Under the pieces are notes generated by a model, which searched no databases, was not told the origin of the DNA, and worked only from the letters and a program-made list of their open reading frames with translations. DNA of 64,000 nucleotides from Bemisia tabaci (taxonomy: Eukaryota; Arthropoda; Insecta; Hemiptera; Aleyrodidae), in NCBI RefSeq assembly GCF_918797505.1, contig NC_092794.1, forward strand, positions 62,853,167 through 62,917,166. Reading direction: 5' to 3'. The position numbers and the translations under genes were made by a program. Positions 44,901 to 56,844 of this stretch are shown piece by piece. Positions within the stretch are counted from its first letter, which is position 1; every line of letters begins with the position of its first letter.

Positions 44901-47900
44901 CAGCTAAAAATGGCTATCGTTCAATAATTTTCAAATTGATTTCAGGCTTTGATCCTTAACAAAGTTAGTAACATTTCCCAGTTATGCACTTTGACGGAGT
45001 GATAAGAACCCCTAACCTATTTCTCCCCTAATTTTGTTGGCTATTTTTTATTTCACTTACAGGACAAAGCTCAAGAGGCCCTCAATTTTGTACTGGAACA
45101 TTTGCCAAAAGCTGATCGAGGGAGTCAAACAACTCTACTGCGAGAAGCAACTCTACTCTGTTCATGCTACCCGGTCCTATTCACTGACAAAATGTTAAAT
45201 GAAGTCCGTCAGTGCAGTAATAAAAATAAAACCAACGATTCTGCTTTACTCAAAATTAGTAGCAACAACAATAGCAGTAATACAAATAATAGTACAATGA
45301 ATAGAAATAATAACAAAGAAAACTGCACCAAAAATAACAACAGTGGTAACATAAACACGATAAATAGTATGAAAGCCAAAAACATTAATAACAGCAATAT
45401 CAATAACATCACCAACTCTAAAAGTAGTATCGTCACTAATGTCAGCAACATCAGCAGGTAAGTGCAGCCTTTTCTTTCGTTTCTTTTTGACCAAGATATT
45501 TATCTCTCTCTGGTTAGCATTTACGAGGTCTGTTAGATTAGAAACCGGATTTTGGTCATAATTAGCCCACAATGCGTCCAAATTACCCTTTCTTGAGCTT
45601 TTCTGATAGCTGAAAATATATTTAAGAACGCTACGTTCACAAATTTGAAAAATCCTAATTAGCTTTGTTGGTATGTGGCTTGAGGTAAGGCAACCTCAAG
45701 GGTGTTTTGCGATTTTTATATTTGACCTAACCTGTCTCTCTTTTTTCGGTCTTGCACTACATTTTTCAACCCACAAGGACGATTGGAGTTTCGTCTCCAT
45801 ATCGTAGCCGTGCACTAAAGTATTGTCACCGAAAATTATCCTATCCAAAAATGTAGGATCATTGTTAGAACGTTCAAGCAGCTAAAGGGAAATTGGCATT
45901 TGGTTGGATTTTCGTCCAACGGACAACAATCAAGGGGCAAGTGTACCTGAAACTCGATGCGTGTCTACATATTCTATCAAAATTGTTTGTACAGAGCCTT
46001 CAGAAATATTACTCTGTTCAACAAGCTCGAAACGACCATTTTCGAGCACTTTTGCCCGCACTCCTTCCACGTGACAAATGTCAGTTGCCGTTGAGGGTCG
46101 ATTCCCATGCTCCTCATCTTCGACGAACTGCTGACCAGTTTTGAATCGTTTAACCCACTCAAAACAGTGGGAACATCGCATACAATGATCTTGGTAAATT
46201 TTAATTAGCATACCAAAAATTTCGGTACAAGGTATACAGAGTTTAAAACAAAATTTAACGTTGAATCTTTACTCTATCAGTGATCGCATGATGAAAATCG
46301 CAAAACGCACCTGACTTACTCGTATTCAAGATGACACAGAATAAACACTGATCAAAATGAACAAAATTTGTGAACGTAGCGTTCTTAAGTATATTTCTAG
46401 CTATTAGGAAAGCTCAAGAAACCCTAATTCGGACGCATTGTGGGCTAGTTATGACCAAAATCCGGTTTCTAATCTAACAGACCTCGTATTTATTTATTTC
46501 ACAATTTACGGGCTAAAGACCCAAACTAAAAGAAAAGATTCATCAAGATTCAACAAGATGGCAAACATAACAAAGAATACAATAAGAAAAGATAGTTTGA
46601 ACATGACTCAATAGACCATCAAGAGAAAAGAGCATACAAAGTAAAAAAAAGGTGATTAAAAATCAATAATACTGTTAAAAAAAGGCATTTATGAAATAAA
46701 GGACCTACAACCAGTACGGAATACCAGGAAATTTGCTGCTTGTTAAATTTTGATTTTATTTAATATGGTGTTTCTCACAGCCTCCTGAGCACAACAAGCT
46801 TTTAAATTCAATTTTTATATAAATGGCCAAAGTTAGAATCTCCATTGCAATGTTGCAGAATTTTGTGCCTTTACTTTATTTTTCAAAGATAAACAAGCCA
46901 ATTTTATTGCTTGAACACTATACAAAATATTGTAATAACAGAAGAGGGAAATTAAGGACGTTCTTGAGGAATTATGTTGATTAGTTTTTAAAGAAAAAGT
47001 GAATTATGACAAGATGTTTGCAATGTAAACAGAGATATGTGGTTTTGCACGTTGGCCACCAATATGTGCTAATTTTGAGGAAATTTATTTTTTCAGCATT
47101 ACAGTCATTACAGTACAGTATTACATTGAAACAGTCAGAATTAGCGCTTTTATTTCCTCTCAAAAAGAATTACATATAATAATTTCCAGATTGAGTTATC
47201 TAAAAACCTTATTTTGTAAGCTTCCGCAGCATGCAAAAAGTCACAGCTTTTCCTCTCTTACTTTATTAACCATTGGAGTAAAAGCATTTTTTTCTCAACT
47301 GTATCCAGTTTATTGCTATGAAAAATTACAATTAACAAAATCAATTTCACATTTTTGATGATTGTATGATTTTAGCTCACAGATCAATCAAACTTCGCAC
47401 GGTGTCACCATTGTTAAAGTTGGGAGTGGTGGTCATGTAAACCACAACAATAATCTCTTGAACCACTCTATAACTCCGATGTACAAACACAATATTTCCT
47501 CGCCAACCTACATTTCAACCAACAACAATCACAGGTATTTAAAATAATATGCTCCTTTCTCTATCAACCTCTTGGTGCTGCCGAAAAATAACAGCATATT
47601 CCTAAGTTCTCTCCAATTTTATGTTGTTCAGTATATTTTAAATTTCATTAAAACCTTGAGACAAGAAATAAAATGATTTTATTAGTTGTTCCATTTCAGT
47701 ACGGATATATTTGGATGTCATCAAAATTCCTTCGTTTTCCAAGGTACAGTTTAGCTCTCTCTAATTCCTTATTGAAAATTGAGAAAATGCATTTATTACA
47801 TCCAAGATGTTGCCTCAAAGTGTGATATTTAACTTCCTCCCTCGCATAAGTAGACTCCAAAATTGCTGTAAAACTGAAAAAGCGCATTCAGAGATAAGCC

Positions 47901-50900
47901 CCTTAAGCTTGGTTTCTTTGATCAGAATGAGCCAATCAAAATGAGTCACTGATGCAACTTTTGAGTGTTGCTAATCAGAATGAAAAGGCACTACTACCTT
48001 CTGATCTACATAAATCGTGAACAGAGTATCAAAATATGTTTTTTAGCACTCTGTTTGCGATTTATGCTCGGAAAGTTGCGGTGCCTCTTAATTTTGAGCG
48101 GTAACACTCAACAGTAGCATGGATTATTTACATGGTTAATTTAAGTATGCAGTGATCGCTTTTTTAGCGCTCTGCAACACGCAACTGCCACTGGAATCTA
48201 TCAAGGTAGAGATTTGCCAGAAACTGGCATCTCGCTATCTCTTTTTGAGTGTAAATTATACATTTCCTTGCAGGACATTCTCTACAACGCCCTTCCCTGT
48301 GTCCATGGTAAATTTAACTCATCAATAATGAACAATTTCCCTGCAAAATTTTTCTCCTCTTATCCATATATTTAATTATTTTTCAGGTTGCATGACGGAC
48401 CGCAGTCCAACAGACTTGAAGGAAACAGAGTTGTGATTGGTGGGCGATCAAGACTAGTTGGTGGTGATAGTCGTAGCACAGGACGACTTCACTCCTCAGC
48501 CACTCACCGATCTATGACAAGATTGAATATAGGTTTGTCTTTTTGTTATTGAAAATTCCAAAAAAGTTATTCCTGAGTAGGTTCTATTTTTTGATATGTT
48601 TGATATGCAATTATTTTTAAGGGTATAATTTCCAATAATGGAGGCAAAAAAAGAAATAGGTGGCCCTAGGCAGGGTGCAGATTCTTTACTCTCTAAAAAT
48701 CTGGGAATCATTATCAGCGGTTGTTGGCTGTGAAAGTACAATGTTGACAAAATTCATTGGAATTTTCATTTGAATGTTAATTTCATGATTTTGCTGTAAC
48801 ACTTATTCTCGCCCTTAAAAGAAGTCAAAATCCAGTCGACAGATTTTACTGAATTTCATATTAATCTATTTTAACCAAACATTCAATGCAGGCTCAAGGG
48901 TGCAACATCATTGTGGCGTGCGCTTTTAAAAGTCACATTTTCTGTGAGCACTCTGATTAGTGAGCAACTGTTTTTAAGGGTGTGTAACACACTTATGTAG
49001 AGGAAGCAAATTCATTTGCAAAAGGAAACATTTGGAAAGCTAAGTGACTTTTATTTTTGAGGTGTATCAATGGCCAGGTGACCAGGATTCATTCGAAGAA
49101 CCCTCACTTATTCTAAGGAGTCGTTCATAAAATATGTAACATTAAAAAATCAGATTTTTATTCCCCCCCCCCTTTTAGCGCACCTGTAACACAGATTTAT
49201 TCCTCTAAAAAAATTACGTATCGCTCAGTTAAAGCCCCTTCCTGCTCAGATTTAGCGCTTTGTCATGAATTTAAGATGAAGAATTGCCAACTTGCGATGA
49301 TTTTATCCTATATTTTCGATAAAGGGGCACTATGCGCCCCCTCTAGCATCATGTAATACAGCCTTGAATGCTTCTCTCCCCCCCTCCCAAAAAAAAGAGT
49401 TCGAATTTTATGATCAACCCTTATATTGCTGGACCACCTATAATATCTTGTAATTGCTTTGATTCATCAAACCAACTCAACTAATTTGTATGATATTGTG
49501 CTTTGTCAGTTAAAACTTTAATTTTGTTTTTGTTCCCTCCTTCAGTGAGTAGCAATCGCTTAGGCTCTGTTGGTGGTCTTCATAAAAGTATGACTCGGCT
49601 GAGTTCTAGTCAGCAAATCAATCAAGTAGCTTCACAAATGCAGCAGGCGCCTTCGAATCGAGCGGTAACAACGGTATTCAAGCAATCACCTCTAATCAGT
49701 GGAGGTGTTACCGTAACAACTCGCAATTCTTTGTAAGTTTAATTTATACAGTTTTCCTTTCAGTTCAACAGGATTAACTGTTCATTTGGTCGATCTCAGA
49801 ATTGTCTCATCGTTGGCTTTATTTTCAAAAATAGACTTCGAAACAGTGTGAACTTTAAAGTAACACAAGACTTGTCCCTTCAACAAAAATTCATTAAAAA
49901 AGTTTGATGTAAGGAATTTCCAAAATCAACACATGATTGAGAGATCAACCTTTTCTTCGTCAGTGCGGACAGATCTTATCTGTTCACGTTTCTTTTTAGT
50001 GTTTATAGGGCTACTCTCACATGTTTCTGTATGCAATGAAGAATAAATGTTGTGTTTTTTGATTTCAGAGGAAGTGGGAATGTTCCAAGAGAAGAAAATT
50101 CGCTTTATTCATCCTCCTCTCAAACCCAAAATTCTCAAAGTAATAGGGATTCAACAGGTATGCCACTCATTTACATTCATGTTTCATTGTGTTAGTCTCT
50201 TTTTATTTTTAGTTTTTTCTGATTCATTCTGCATTCACTATTTATTTTGAAATTTCTATTGTGTTTTATGCCAAATCAAGATGTATTCATGGCAACCTTA
50301 GAAAAGTTTAGATGGATTGCATTTAGCAGCTTGATTACAGTGTTTTCAAAATCGGGTAACTTCTCCTTTTCTTTTTAAAATACCTAATATATGTACAGTA
50401 TTAAAATTTACACAATTATTATTTTACTTTAAAGTTACTAATTTTTTGGTGGGAAGCCAAAACTATTCGCTATTCTGGGAGATTTTTTTGATAACTCTGC
50501 AGAAGCAACATTTTTACAACACTGTAATTGCGCTGGTTCCTTTTTGCAAAATGCGATCCAGATAAGTACATTTTTCGATTCTTCAAGAAAAGAAAATCTC
50601 CGTCCACCCAACTAAATTAACACTTCTCTGTGAAGATCATTACGAATTTTCAATATTATTCATAAAAAGAATCCATATCAAAAATCCAACCGCCCCCCCT
50701 TCCCCCTCCCGCAGGATCAATCCATACCTGAAGAACACTGACCAATCTATGAACAAATTTTGCAAGAAATCTTATATTGAATCACATTTTTACCAGCTAA
50801 TAAAAAACGTATGCAAATTAGAAGTAAGAATATTTAGTTAATTTAATTATTTTGGTCCAGTAAGGAATTGTAGTTGCTTGAAAAGAACCATTAACAAGCG

Positions 50901-53900
50901 TTTCACTCTTTTGAATTTAGGCACTTAAAGATCCAACTTCTGCCTATTCTAATTTTTTGACCCATGCACCTAAATTCACAAGTATATTGCTCTCTCGCTG
51001 TGGCGAAAATAAGTAAACTTTAGTTTGTTTTTTGTTTTATTTTTTCAAATAGTGTGTAAGGCTCTCCATTGTTCTCAATGTAATCTCTATTTGTCCTCTA
51101 ATCTACTGGTTGTTATTTTGTGGATTTTTCATCCAACACCCTAAACAAGTTGTTAAACTGTTGATGGTTTTGTTTTTGAACAGCTGGTATCGTCGCCTCT
51201 CGGCCCTTAAGTACAGCAGGAAGTTCACCATTGTACCAATCTTTAATTTCTACTTCCCAGCCTCTCAGCCAAATTTCTGTAGGGAACCTTAGCTCACAAA
51301 TTGGTGAGTAAATTGGATTTTGATCCTTGGTTTCTTTTATTCCAATTATCATTTTATGTTAAGTATTCGCATATTGTTACAATATTTAGAATGGGACCAA
51401 AATGGATTTTTTGTGTCACCGGGTACAGATATGGATACGGATATAGATTTTTTGTATCCAGCCGTATTACCTCGGCGAATCATCCAATATCCGGCCATGG
51501 CCGGATACCAAAAACTTAAGGAATTAAAGATCACATTGCAATCATTTTAATTTGCGGAAAATGTTCTTAATTCCGGTAATAAAAAGTTTTGAAAAGTTGA
51601 ACAATTACCATGACTAGTCAGAAGTATTGTAGTATTGAAAGAGAAGAAAAAATACCTAGGGCTGTTCAATCGGTTGTCGGTAAGCCACCGAAACAGTTCC
51701 GTTAAGAAAAAGTTACGATAAGAGCGCTCTTGTCGATAGCGATCAGAGTTTTCGGAGCTGGCGAAAATAAGCTGTTGCCAATTGTACATCTATTTTACGC
51801 GCCGCCGCGCCAGTCAATCTGATAAACCGACACACGGGGCAACAATGTATTGAGTGCGAGCTCTCAAAACTCCGATAAGGCCGGCTGTTGTCGATATCAT
51901 GGCCACTGTCGGTACTGCCGCCAGTTTCAATAAGAGACGATGTCGGTAGTGTTCCGGCAAGAATTCGTTTGAACACCCCTAAAAATACCACCAAAAACTT
52001 CTCAAAATTTCCACGGCTGAAAAAGCACTATCAGGCGGGATACGGATACCTGCGAAAATCGTATCCGGCCGGATACTCGGCGAATACCCGGCCCAACTCG
52101 ACAATTTATTTTGTAACCTTCAAACTCCCAAAAACTATAAAGCGTCGTTGTTGCAGTGAGATTTGTTCGGATATCCAGTAGCCTTTGGCTCATCGTCATA
52201 AGGTATGCAAGATTTTCACAATGAATTGGACCGCGTTTAACAGAAAAGAACCAAGCCAAATCAGCTATTGCCAAAGTTAACTGGACAATTTAATTTTTTA
52301 CAAGAGAACGTTTGTGCAGATTCTTTGGAAAATTTTAGGGCATTTGCTTCATACCATGCAGAAAATCCACTGAAATTTGCACGAAAATCCGCACAACCGT
52401 TTACATGTAAAAAATTAAATTGCCCAATTAAATTTGGCAATAGCTGGTGTGGCTTGATTCCTTTCTGTTTAACGCGGTCCAATTATGAATTAAGCTTTGA
52501 CCTCTCAAAACTCATCAATACTCATACTTAATTGTCCTGTTAAATTATCCGATCAGAAAATAATTAGTTACTTTCTTTCTTCCTCTTTTTTTAAATATTA
52601 GAAAATCTTACATTGTAGTATAGTGAATTGAGAATAAGCTCTAGCTTTCCCCATTTCTATCTGCATTAACTCAGTGATGGTCACTAAGGTCACTAGAATA
52701 AACAAAAAATTCGAATGTAATGAAATCATTTCCCATGTCTTTGAAATAAACAGTCCCTCCAGCAGCAGCAGATTATGAAGATGTGCTGTGCAGGTTGAAT
52801 GAATGAATGCAAATGTTTCAGGACCTACCGAGGCACCACCCCCTCCTACTCAGCCAGTTGTCACCTCAAGACGACCGCATAACAATACCAGTGTCACAAT
52901 CATCAATAACCACAGCAATGCAGCTATTCATGCGGCCTCACAACGCATAAGTGTTTTTGAACCATACCCCATGCGAGATACCATTCAACATTTTTGTGAG
53001 AAGCATTTGGACAAAATCAAATCATATATGGAAAAGGTCTCTGTTCGTATACCTCCCCCTGCAAAATGTACAATTGAAGGTTAGTTCCCTTGATGTACCT
53101 TTGTTTTTTTTGTTTGTTTTAGGCAAAGGTTAAAAATTGTCACCAAATTTATTTTAATTTATTTTATTTTATTTTATTTATTTTCAAATTGACTAAACTG
53201 ATCACGATTTCACAACTAAACATCAAAAGACTTTCTGAGCTCAACACCATCTGGAAACATGTGTTAAAATTTGAAAACAATGATTTCCTCTTGCTTCCTT
53301 AAATTTTAATTCGAAAATAAAATCAAAGAAGCATTGTCAATGTGTAAATCTCCGTGGATAGATTAATGAGTATCATTAAATATGGAGTCAATGAAAAGGG
53401 GATTTAAAAAGGAATGCAAAAAAAAACAAATGAGAAGTTTAGATCTGAAAGGAAGAGTCAATTTTACATTATTTGATTCCAAAAATGGCGAAAAGTGCCC
53501 TTTGAGAGCTTTTTTAAGTTTGAGAATAAAAAAACTGCATAACAATTGAGCTAATATAAGTCAATATTTGAGACAAATTCCTGGAAAGCCTGTTTCAGCG
53601 TTTATTGAGAGGAACTCATAAGCATAAATTTACTATCTTTAAAATTTCACATTGAACTTAATAACACCTGCAAGATGGCAACAGTCAAGGTAAATTTGTA
53701 AAAGTTAGGGAGAATTAAGGGAATTTTGCTGGAGGTCGAACAATGTTTCATTTGGATAAAAGCAATGCGATATGCGATTCAAAAATTTTAAAATGCATTC
53801 TGAGTCTTGCAGTGAGTTGAACTAAGGCTTAAGTTTCACCGCTTTACATTAATTCTCACTGAAATATAACTAATCAATTTTTAATTAAAAAAATAAATTC

Positions 53901-56844
53901 ATCTGTAAATAATTTTTTTTTTATTTCAGAGAGGCGTGCGAAAAAAGTAGCTAAGTTACATTTTGGATGCCCCGGTCGGGGCGAACATTGCCTGTATAGT
54001 CGAACGTTTTTCACGATGCGAACACGAAACCCTCGAGTATGGATTCATCTTATGTTTCTGGCGCTGCAAGCTCGCTCACCATCTGCCTTATCCTCCCGCG
54101 ATGCATCTGTCAGCTCTTTGAAAAACTGTTGGGATATTCTCAAGTGTGAAACGAAAACATTTTTGACTCTCGTCACATCAGCTTTCCCTTGTGCCAAGGT
54201 GAGCACTATTCTCTCGCTTATTTCTCCACTCTTGTCTATGTTTCATTTTTCTTTAAAGGATATTATCCTTCTTCTTCTTCCTTGTCCAAAGTACCAGACA
54301 CATAACATAATCATTAATAAAATGTGTAAAAAAATTGGATGAAAATTAGATCTGAGAGCTCCAATAATTTGCAACATTAGTTACAATGTCATTTGCTAAA
54401 AGTAGGTCATCCCTAGTGCAGACCAATTTCATTTGAGGGCATTCTAGGATATGCTTAAAATCCTGGATTTCCCCACACTCACATCTGTCATCGGTGCCTT
54501 ATCCCCATTTCACCACGCTTGATTTACAGCGGGTTGTTTCTGTCCGTAGAACAATGTCTCTCCCAGAAGTAACATGAAAAATTATGAAGAGATAGAAAAG
54601 AGAGGAAATCTAAAATTTCTGTCAGATAAGAGTCCCTTTCAAATCTCTTTCACTTTGCCACATGATTAATTCATATTCCTAATTCCCGGTGTATTCCAAA
54701 ACGCCCGCAGGATCAAGAAGCTGTGCTCAGCGAATTAAGAAGCAGTGGTTTCTGTGATGTCTTCGAATATGTAGGCGGCTCAGGGGTGAATTTGTGGGGC
54801 TGTTTCCTTTGCAACCACCCTGAGAGAGCTGTTGGGTTTCTACAAGACAGCCAACCAGTCATTGAAGGACAGCTGAAAGAGAAGAAAGGCCGGTGGAAAA
54901 TTTTCAAACGATGGAGGACTCGCTACTTTACACTTTCAGGCGCTCATCTTTCCTATAAGGGAGCTGTAAGTACTAATAATTCTCTTTTCTCTCTCTCTCT
55001 CTCTCCCCCTCTCTTTCTCTCTGTAAAATAAAGCTAACCAAAAACATCAACCTAGTGAATAATGAAGAGATCAAACGGTTTGTGACTTGGTGACTGAGCC
55101 ATCTTTGTATCTAGACGATAAACATTGATAACGTCGGTTTTATGCAATTTGACGATATCTAAGTGAAAGTAGCCCCAATACAGATAAGCAGCTAGCAGTG
55201 AACCTAAGCAGCACTGGCGTGGGCTAAAGTAACTTAGTTTGACAGTTGGTGAGTTAACCCCTATGAGGGGTCATCACTCAGCAACATAGATGAGCTAGTA
55301 TGACCTTTCAAACCAAATAGCATATACTCATGTCAATGTTGTGAAGATAGTGCAACCTCTGAACCATTTGACTTGGAGAGAGGTATGCATTCTTCTCTAA
55401 AACTTGCCTCGAATATTGCATGAGTCCTAATATTTTGTAGCAGAAGCAGACAATGTAGGTACACTTGAATGCCTGAAAAGAATTGTCTAGTCCTGGTTAC
55501 ATCCAATCATGCTCTTTTGTTGGTGGTGTCTTCATACAGCACTGAAATTATCCATGAACGATAACCAGGGTGCCTCCAAAGATAGAAAATTGATAAAATC
55601 CAGAAATGAAAAAACAACAAATATCGGTGGCTTGTGTCGAAAATTTTATCTCTGATTGTGACATTGTAAATATCTACTCATTTTTTATATTTTTAAAAAT
55701 TGTAGAATGATCAGAAATTTTTAAAGGTCATGATTGCAATAATATGTATTTTTGACTAGCCATTTTGTGGAAACGCACTGGAAACTATTAGAGAATTTCA
55801 TGAGGAAGACTAGAATTTTTGAGATTGTGGAAGTCGTAAAAACTTCCAACTTAGCAGTTTGTTTGAGTCAGGTTCTTTTCTTGAAGATTGTTTGAAGAAA
55901 TTCCGAATATCATTTGCAGTTTTCATAGCATGGTGGATACTTGCTGGTACTCCCCATTTTAATGGACCCTGTCTGTACCCTTCTCTAAAGTATCAGCTCA
56001 TTAACAATTGAGCAAGCTCTTGTTTTCCATTCTGTCTTTCATCCTGATTTTTATTTATATGTACTAAAAACTATTGATGCCTTTTTAAGCATTGCTTTAT
56101 AATTTAAAATTTTTTTGAGATAACTGTGCCCTCAGAATTGAAATATTATCCCTAGTATTCAAACGCTCCGCTATTACAACTTGTGTATCATATCAATTGA
56201 TCTATCAAATGAGCAAACTTTGGTAGATGAAAGTTTCGTTCGTCAAATCCTGGGTTCCAGAACCTTTTGAAAGGCCTGTTTTAGGTTTAAAAACTCAAAA
56301 AAAAATTCCCTCAATTCAAGAATTTTTTTCTCTTTTTCATGAGTTTTATATCACTCTTGAGTCGTTGTCAAACCTTAGAAAAGTTTGCTGAAATGTAATA
56401 TTGCCATTGTTTACGAGACTGGAGAAGGTATTCAGTGCTTTCTCAAGGTATATGGGCTTAACGTCAGTATTAGCATAACCATTCTTTGTAATTTTCATTA
56501 ACTTTGAGTGTAAGAAAGCTTCAGGAAGAAAAGAATTTAACAAAAGTTAGATAATTATTTTCCTTTCCTACATGCACAAGTTCATCTTTCATTTTTTCTA
56601 ACAGGACGATAAAGCTGGGCCACCGATTGATGTCCATCAGATAAGGAGTGTTAAAGTCAGTCGAGGAGCTAGGAATATACCTAAAGCATTTGAAATTTTC
56701 ACGGGAGATCATTCTCTCATTCTTAAACCAAAGGACGGAAAAAACGCTGAAGAATGGGTGCAGTGCCTATCAGTGGTAGTGGCGCACTCGCAATCAAAGG
56801 AAATGCCGACAAGGAGTTCAAGCTTGATACGAACTGCTGTTTAG
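38916..56844 (+). CDS. melt: Melted (VEPH1 family, PH-domain protein)
   Basis: In flies Melted is a membrane-recruited regulator of insulin/TOR signalling, fat storage and photoreceptor fate. Sixteen exons join in frame by GT-AG introns: 38916-38963, 39831-39991, 40995-41139, 42323-42497, 43030-43193, 44183-44392, 45063-45457, 47376-47534, 48387-48532, 49546-49732, 50069-50157, 51184-51303, 52822-53079, 53930-54198, 54711-54965 and 56605-56844. The product is 1,006 residues. Start MHELFTQVLSKKDLSKAGEL is the conserved family N-terminus. Residues 1-350 are the conserved helical (armadillo-like) region, including DDLTEVLNTI and ALPVAVKFLHKGNK. Residues about 353-432 are Asn-rich, and about 433-680 are Ser/Asn/Gln-rich and poorly conserved. 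Conserved blocks resume at EPYPMRDTIQHFCEKHLD. The PH domain spans about 891-990 (GQLKEKKGRWKIFKRWRTRY through AEEWVQC, Trp978). The C-terminus is SSSLIRTAV. The exact non-coding first exon is unknown. Confidence 0.95.
40118..40435. mobile_element. Diverged GACGGTGTA-family element in melted intron 2
   Basis: Interior blocks GACTTCCTGTCATACTT, AACTTCAAGGAATGATGT and a terminal ATATGTAG/ACGTATCTC pair resemble copies at 1405 and 34788. It carries an extra AT-rich piece around 40185-40255 with internal palindromic TTTTAGTACAAAGGACTAAAA. The ends are worn, so borders are approximate. Confidence 0.5.
42710..42975 (+). mobile_element. tRNA-derived SINE in melted intron 4
   Basis: The first ~72 bp read like a tRNA. 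A-box-like TAGTGTAGTGG is at about 42717 and B-box-like GGTTCAATTCC at about 42762, 45 bp apart as in tRNAs. The flanking CCTGG/CCAGG forms a T-stem. A non-tRNA body continues to an A-rich stretch near 42893. The tRNA acceptor stem does not close, so it is a SINE rather than a working tRNA gene. The tail end is approximate. Confidence 0.65.
44476..44655. mobile_element. 180-bp MITE with ACCGTTTACGCCCGC ends
   Basis: ACCGTTTACGCCCGCAGATA then ACCTGGACC pairs with GGTGCAGGTTACCTGCGGGC then GTATAAGGT. It lies in melted intron 6, 83 bp after the exon 6 donor. Non-coding. Confidence 0.72.
45280..45457 (+). repeat. melt: AAT/AAC-rich coding tract (Asn-rich insert in Melted)
   Basis: This part of melted exon 7 is dominated by AAT, AAC, AGT and ACA codons, encoding an Asn/Ser/Thr-rich run (NNNSSNTNNSTMNRNNNKEN and onward). 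The codons are mixed, not a pure triplet repeat, so the tract is old or under selection at protein level. The donor G|GTAAGT ends it at 45457. Confidence 0.85.
45524..46486. mobile_element. Degenerate mariner-like element in melted intron 7
   Basis: The ends CGAGGTCTGTTAGATTAGAA and TTCTAATCTAACAGACCTCG are perfect complements flanked by TA, the mariner target site. The pairing continues through CCGGATTTTGGTCATAA and beyond for over 100 bp. At 963 bp it is shorter than a full mariner (about 1.3 kb), and only part of a transposase remains. Confidence 0.85.
45930..46211 (-). pseudogene. Mariner transposase N-terminal remnant
   Basis: A 93-codon frame on the minus strand contains CFEWVKRFKTGQQFVEDEEH, then RPSTATD and NISEGSVQTIL. 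These are the order and spacing of the helix-turn-helix N-terminal domain of mariner transposases. The DDE catalytic domain is absent, so the gene is dead. It sits antisense to melted within intron 7. Confidence 0.75.
47950..48120. repeat. Imperfect foldback repeat in melted intron 8
   Basis: ATAAATCGTGAACAGAGT pairs with ACTCTGTTTGCGATTTAT, and an outer pair lies around TTTTGAGTGTTGCTAATCAG and GAGCGGTAACACTCAACAG. Probably a worn MITE. Confidence 0.5.
51410..52110. mobile_element. GGATACGGATAC-type inverted-repeat element hosting a hAT insertion
   Basis: Both ends are rich in the same short words: ACCGGGTACAGATATGG, CGGCGAATCATCC and CCGGCCATGGCCGGATACC on the left; GCGGGATACGGATACCTGCG, CCGGCCGGATACTCGGCGAA and TACCCGGCCC on the right. 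Exact borders are uncertain. The 325-bp hAT element 51657-51981 split it. Confidence 0.5.
51657..51981. mobile_element. Nested hAT-type element, TSD AAAATACC
   Basis: It begins TAGGGCTGTTCAATCG and ends CGTTTGAACACCCCTA. It is flanked by exact 8-bp repeats of AAAATACC (51649-51656 and 51982-51989). TA(G)GGG-type ends and an 8-bp duplication indicate hAT. It has no transposase and lies in melted intron 12. Confidence 0.85.
52225..52483. mobile_element. MITE, TTGGACCGCG family, copy 3
   Basis: ATTGGACCGCGTTTAACAGA on the left pairs with CTGTTTAACGCGGTCCAAT on the right. The interior matches 16266-16611 and 35057-35326 (AACTGGACAATTTAATTTTT; AAATTAAATTGCCCAATTAA). It has the best-preserved ends of the three and lies in melted intron 12. 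Confidence 0.85.
53146..53186. repeat. (TTTTA)n simple repeat
   Basis: A short run of TTTTA/TTTA units in melted intron 13. Confidence 0.85.
54983..55022. repeat. (TC)n simple repeat near a donor site
   Basis: A CT-rich run starts 18 bp after the melted exon 15 donor (GCT|GTAAGT). Confidence 0.85.

Noticed and set aside
45209..45451. Leu/Val-rich minus-strand frame opposite melted exon 7
   Set aside because: It is the antisense shadow of the Asn-rich coding tract (AAT/AAC read backwards as ATT/GTT).
48275..48310. Possible micro-exon of melted (TFSTTPFPVSM)
   Set aside because: With the GTAAAT donor the frame into exon 9 hits TGA; only a poor donor would keep phase.
52752..52791. Possible micro-exon of melted encoding PPAAADYEDVLC
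   Set aside because: It has AG and GT edges but its 40-bp length breaks the reading phase between exons 12 and 13.
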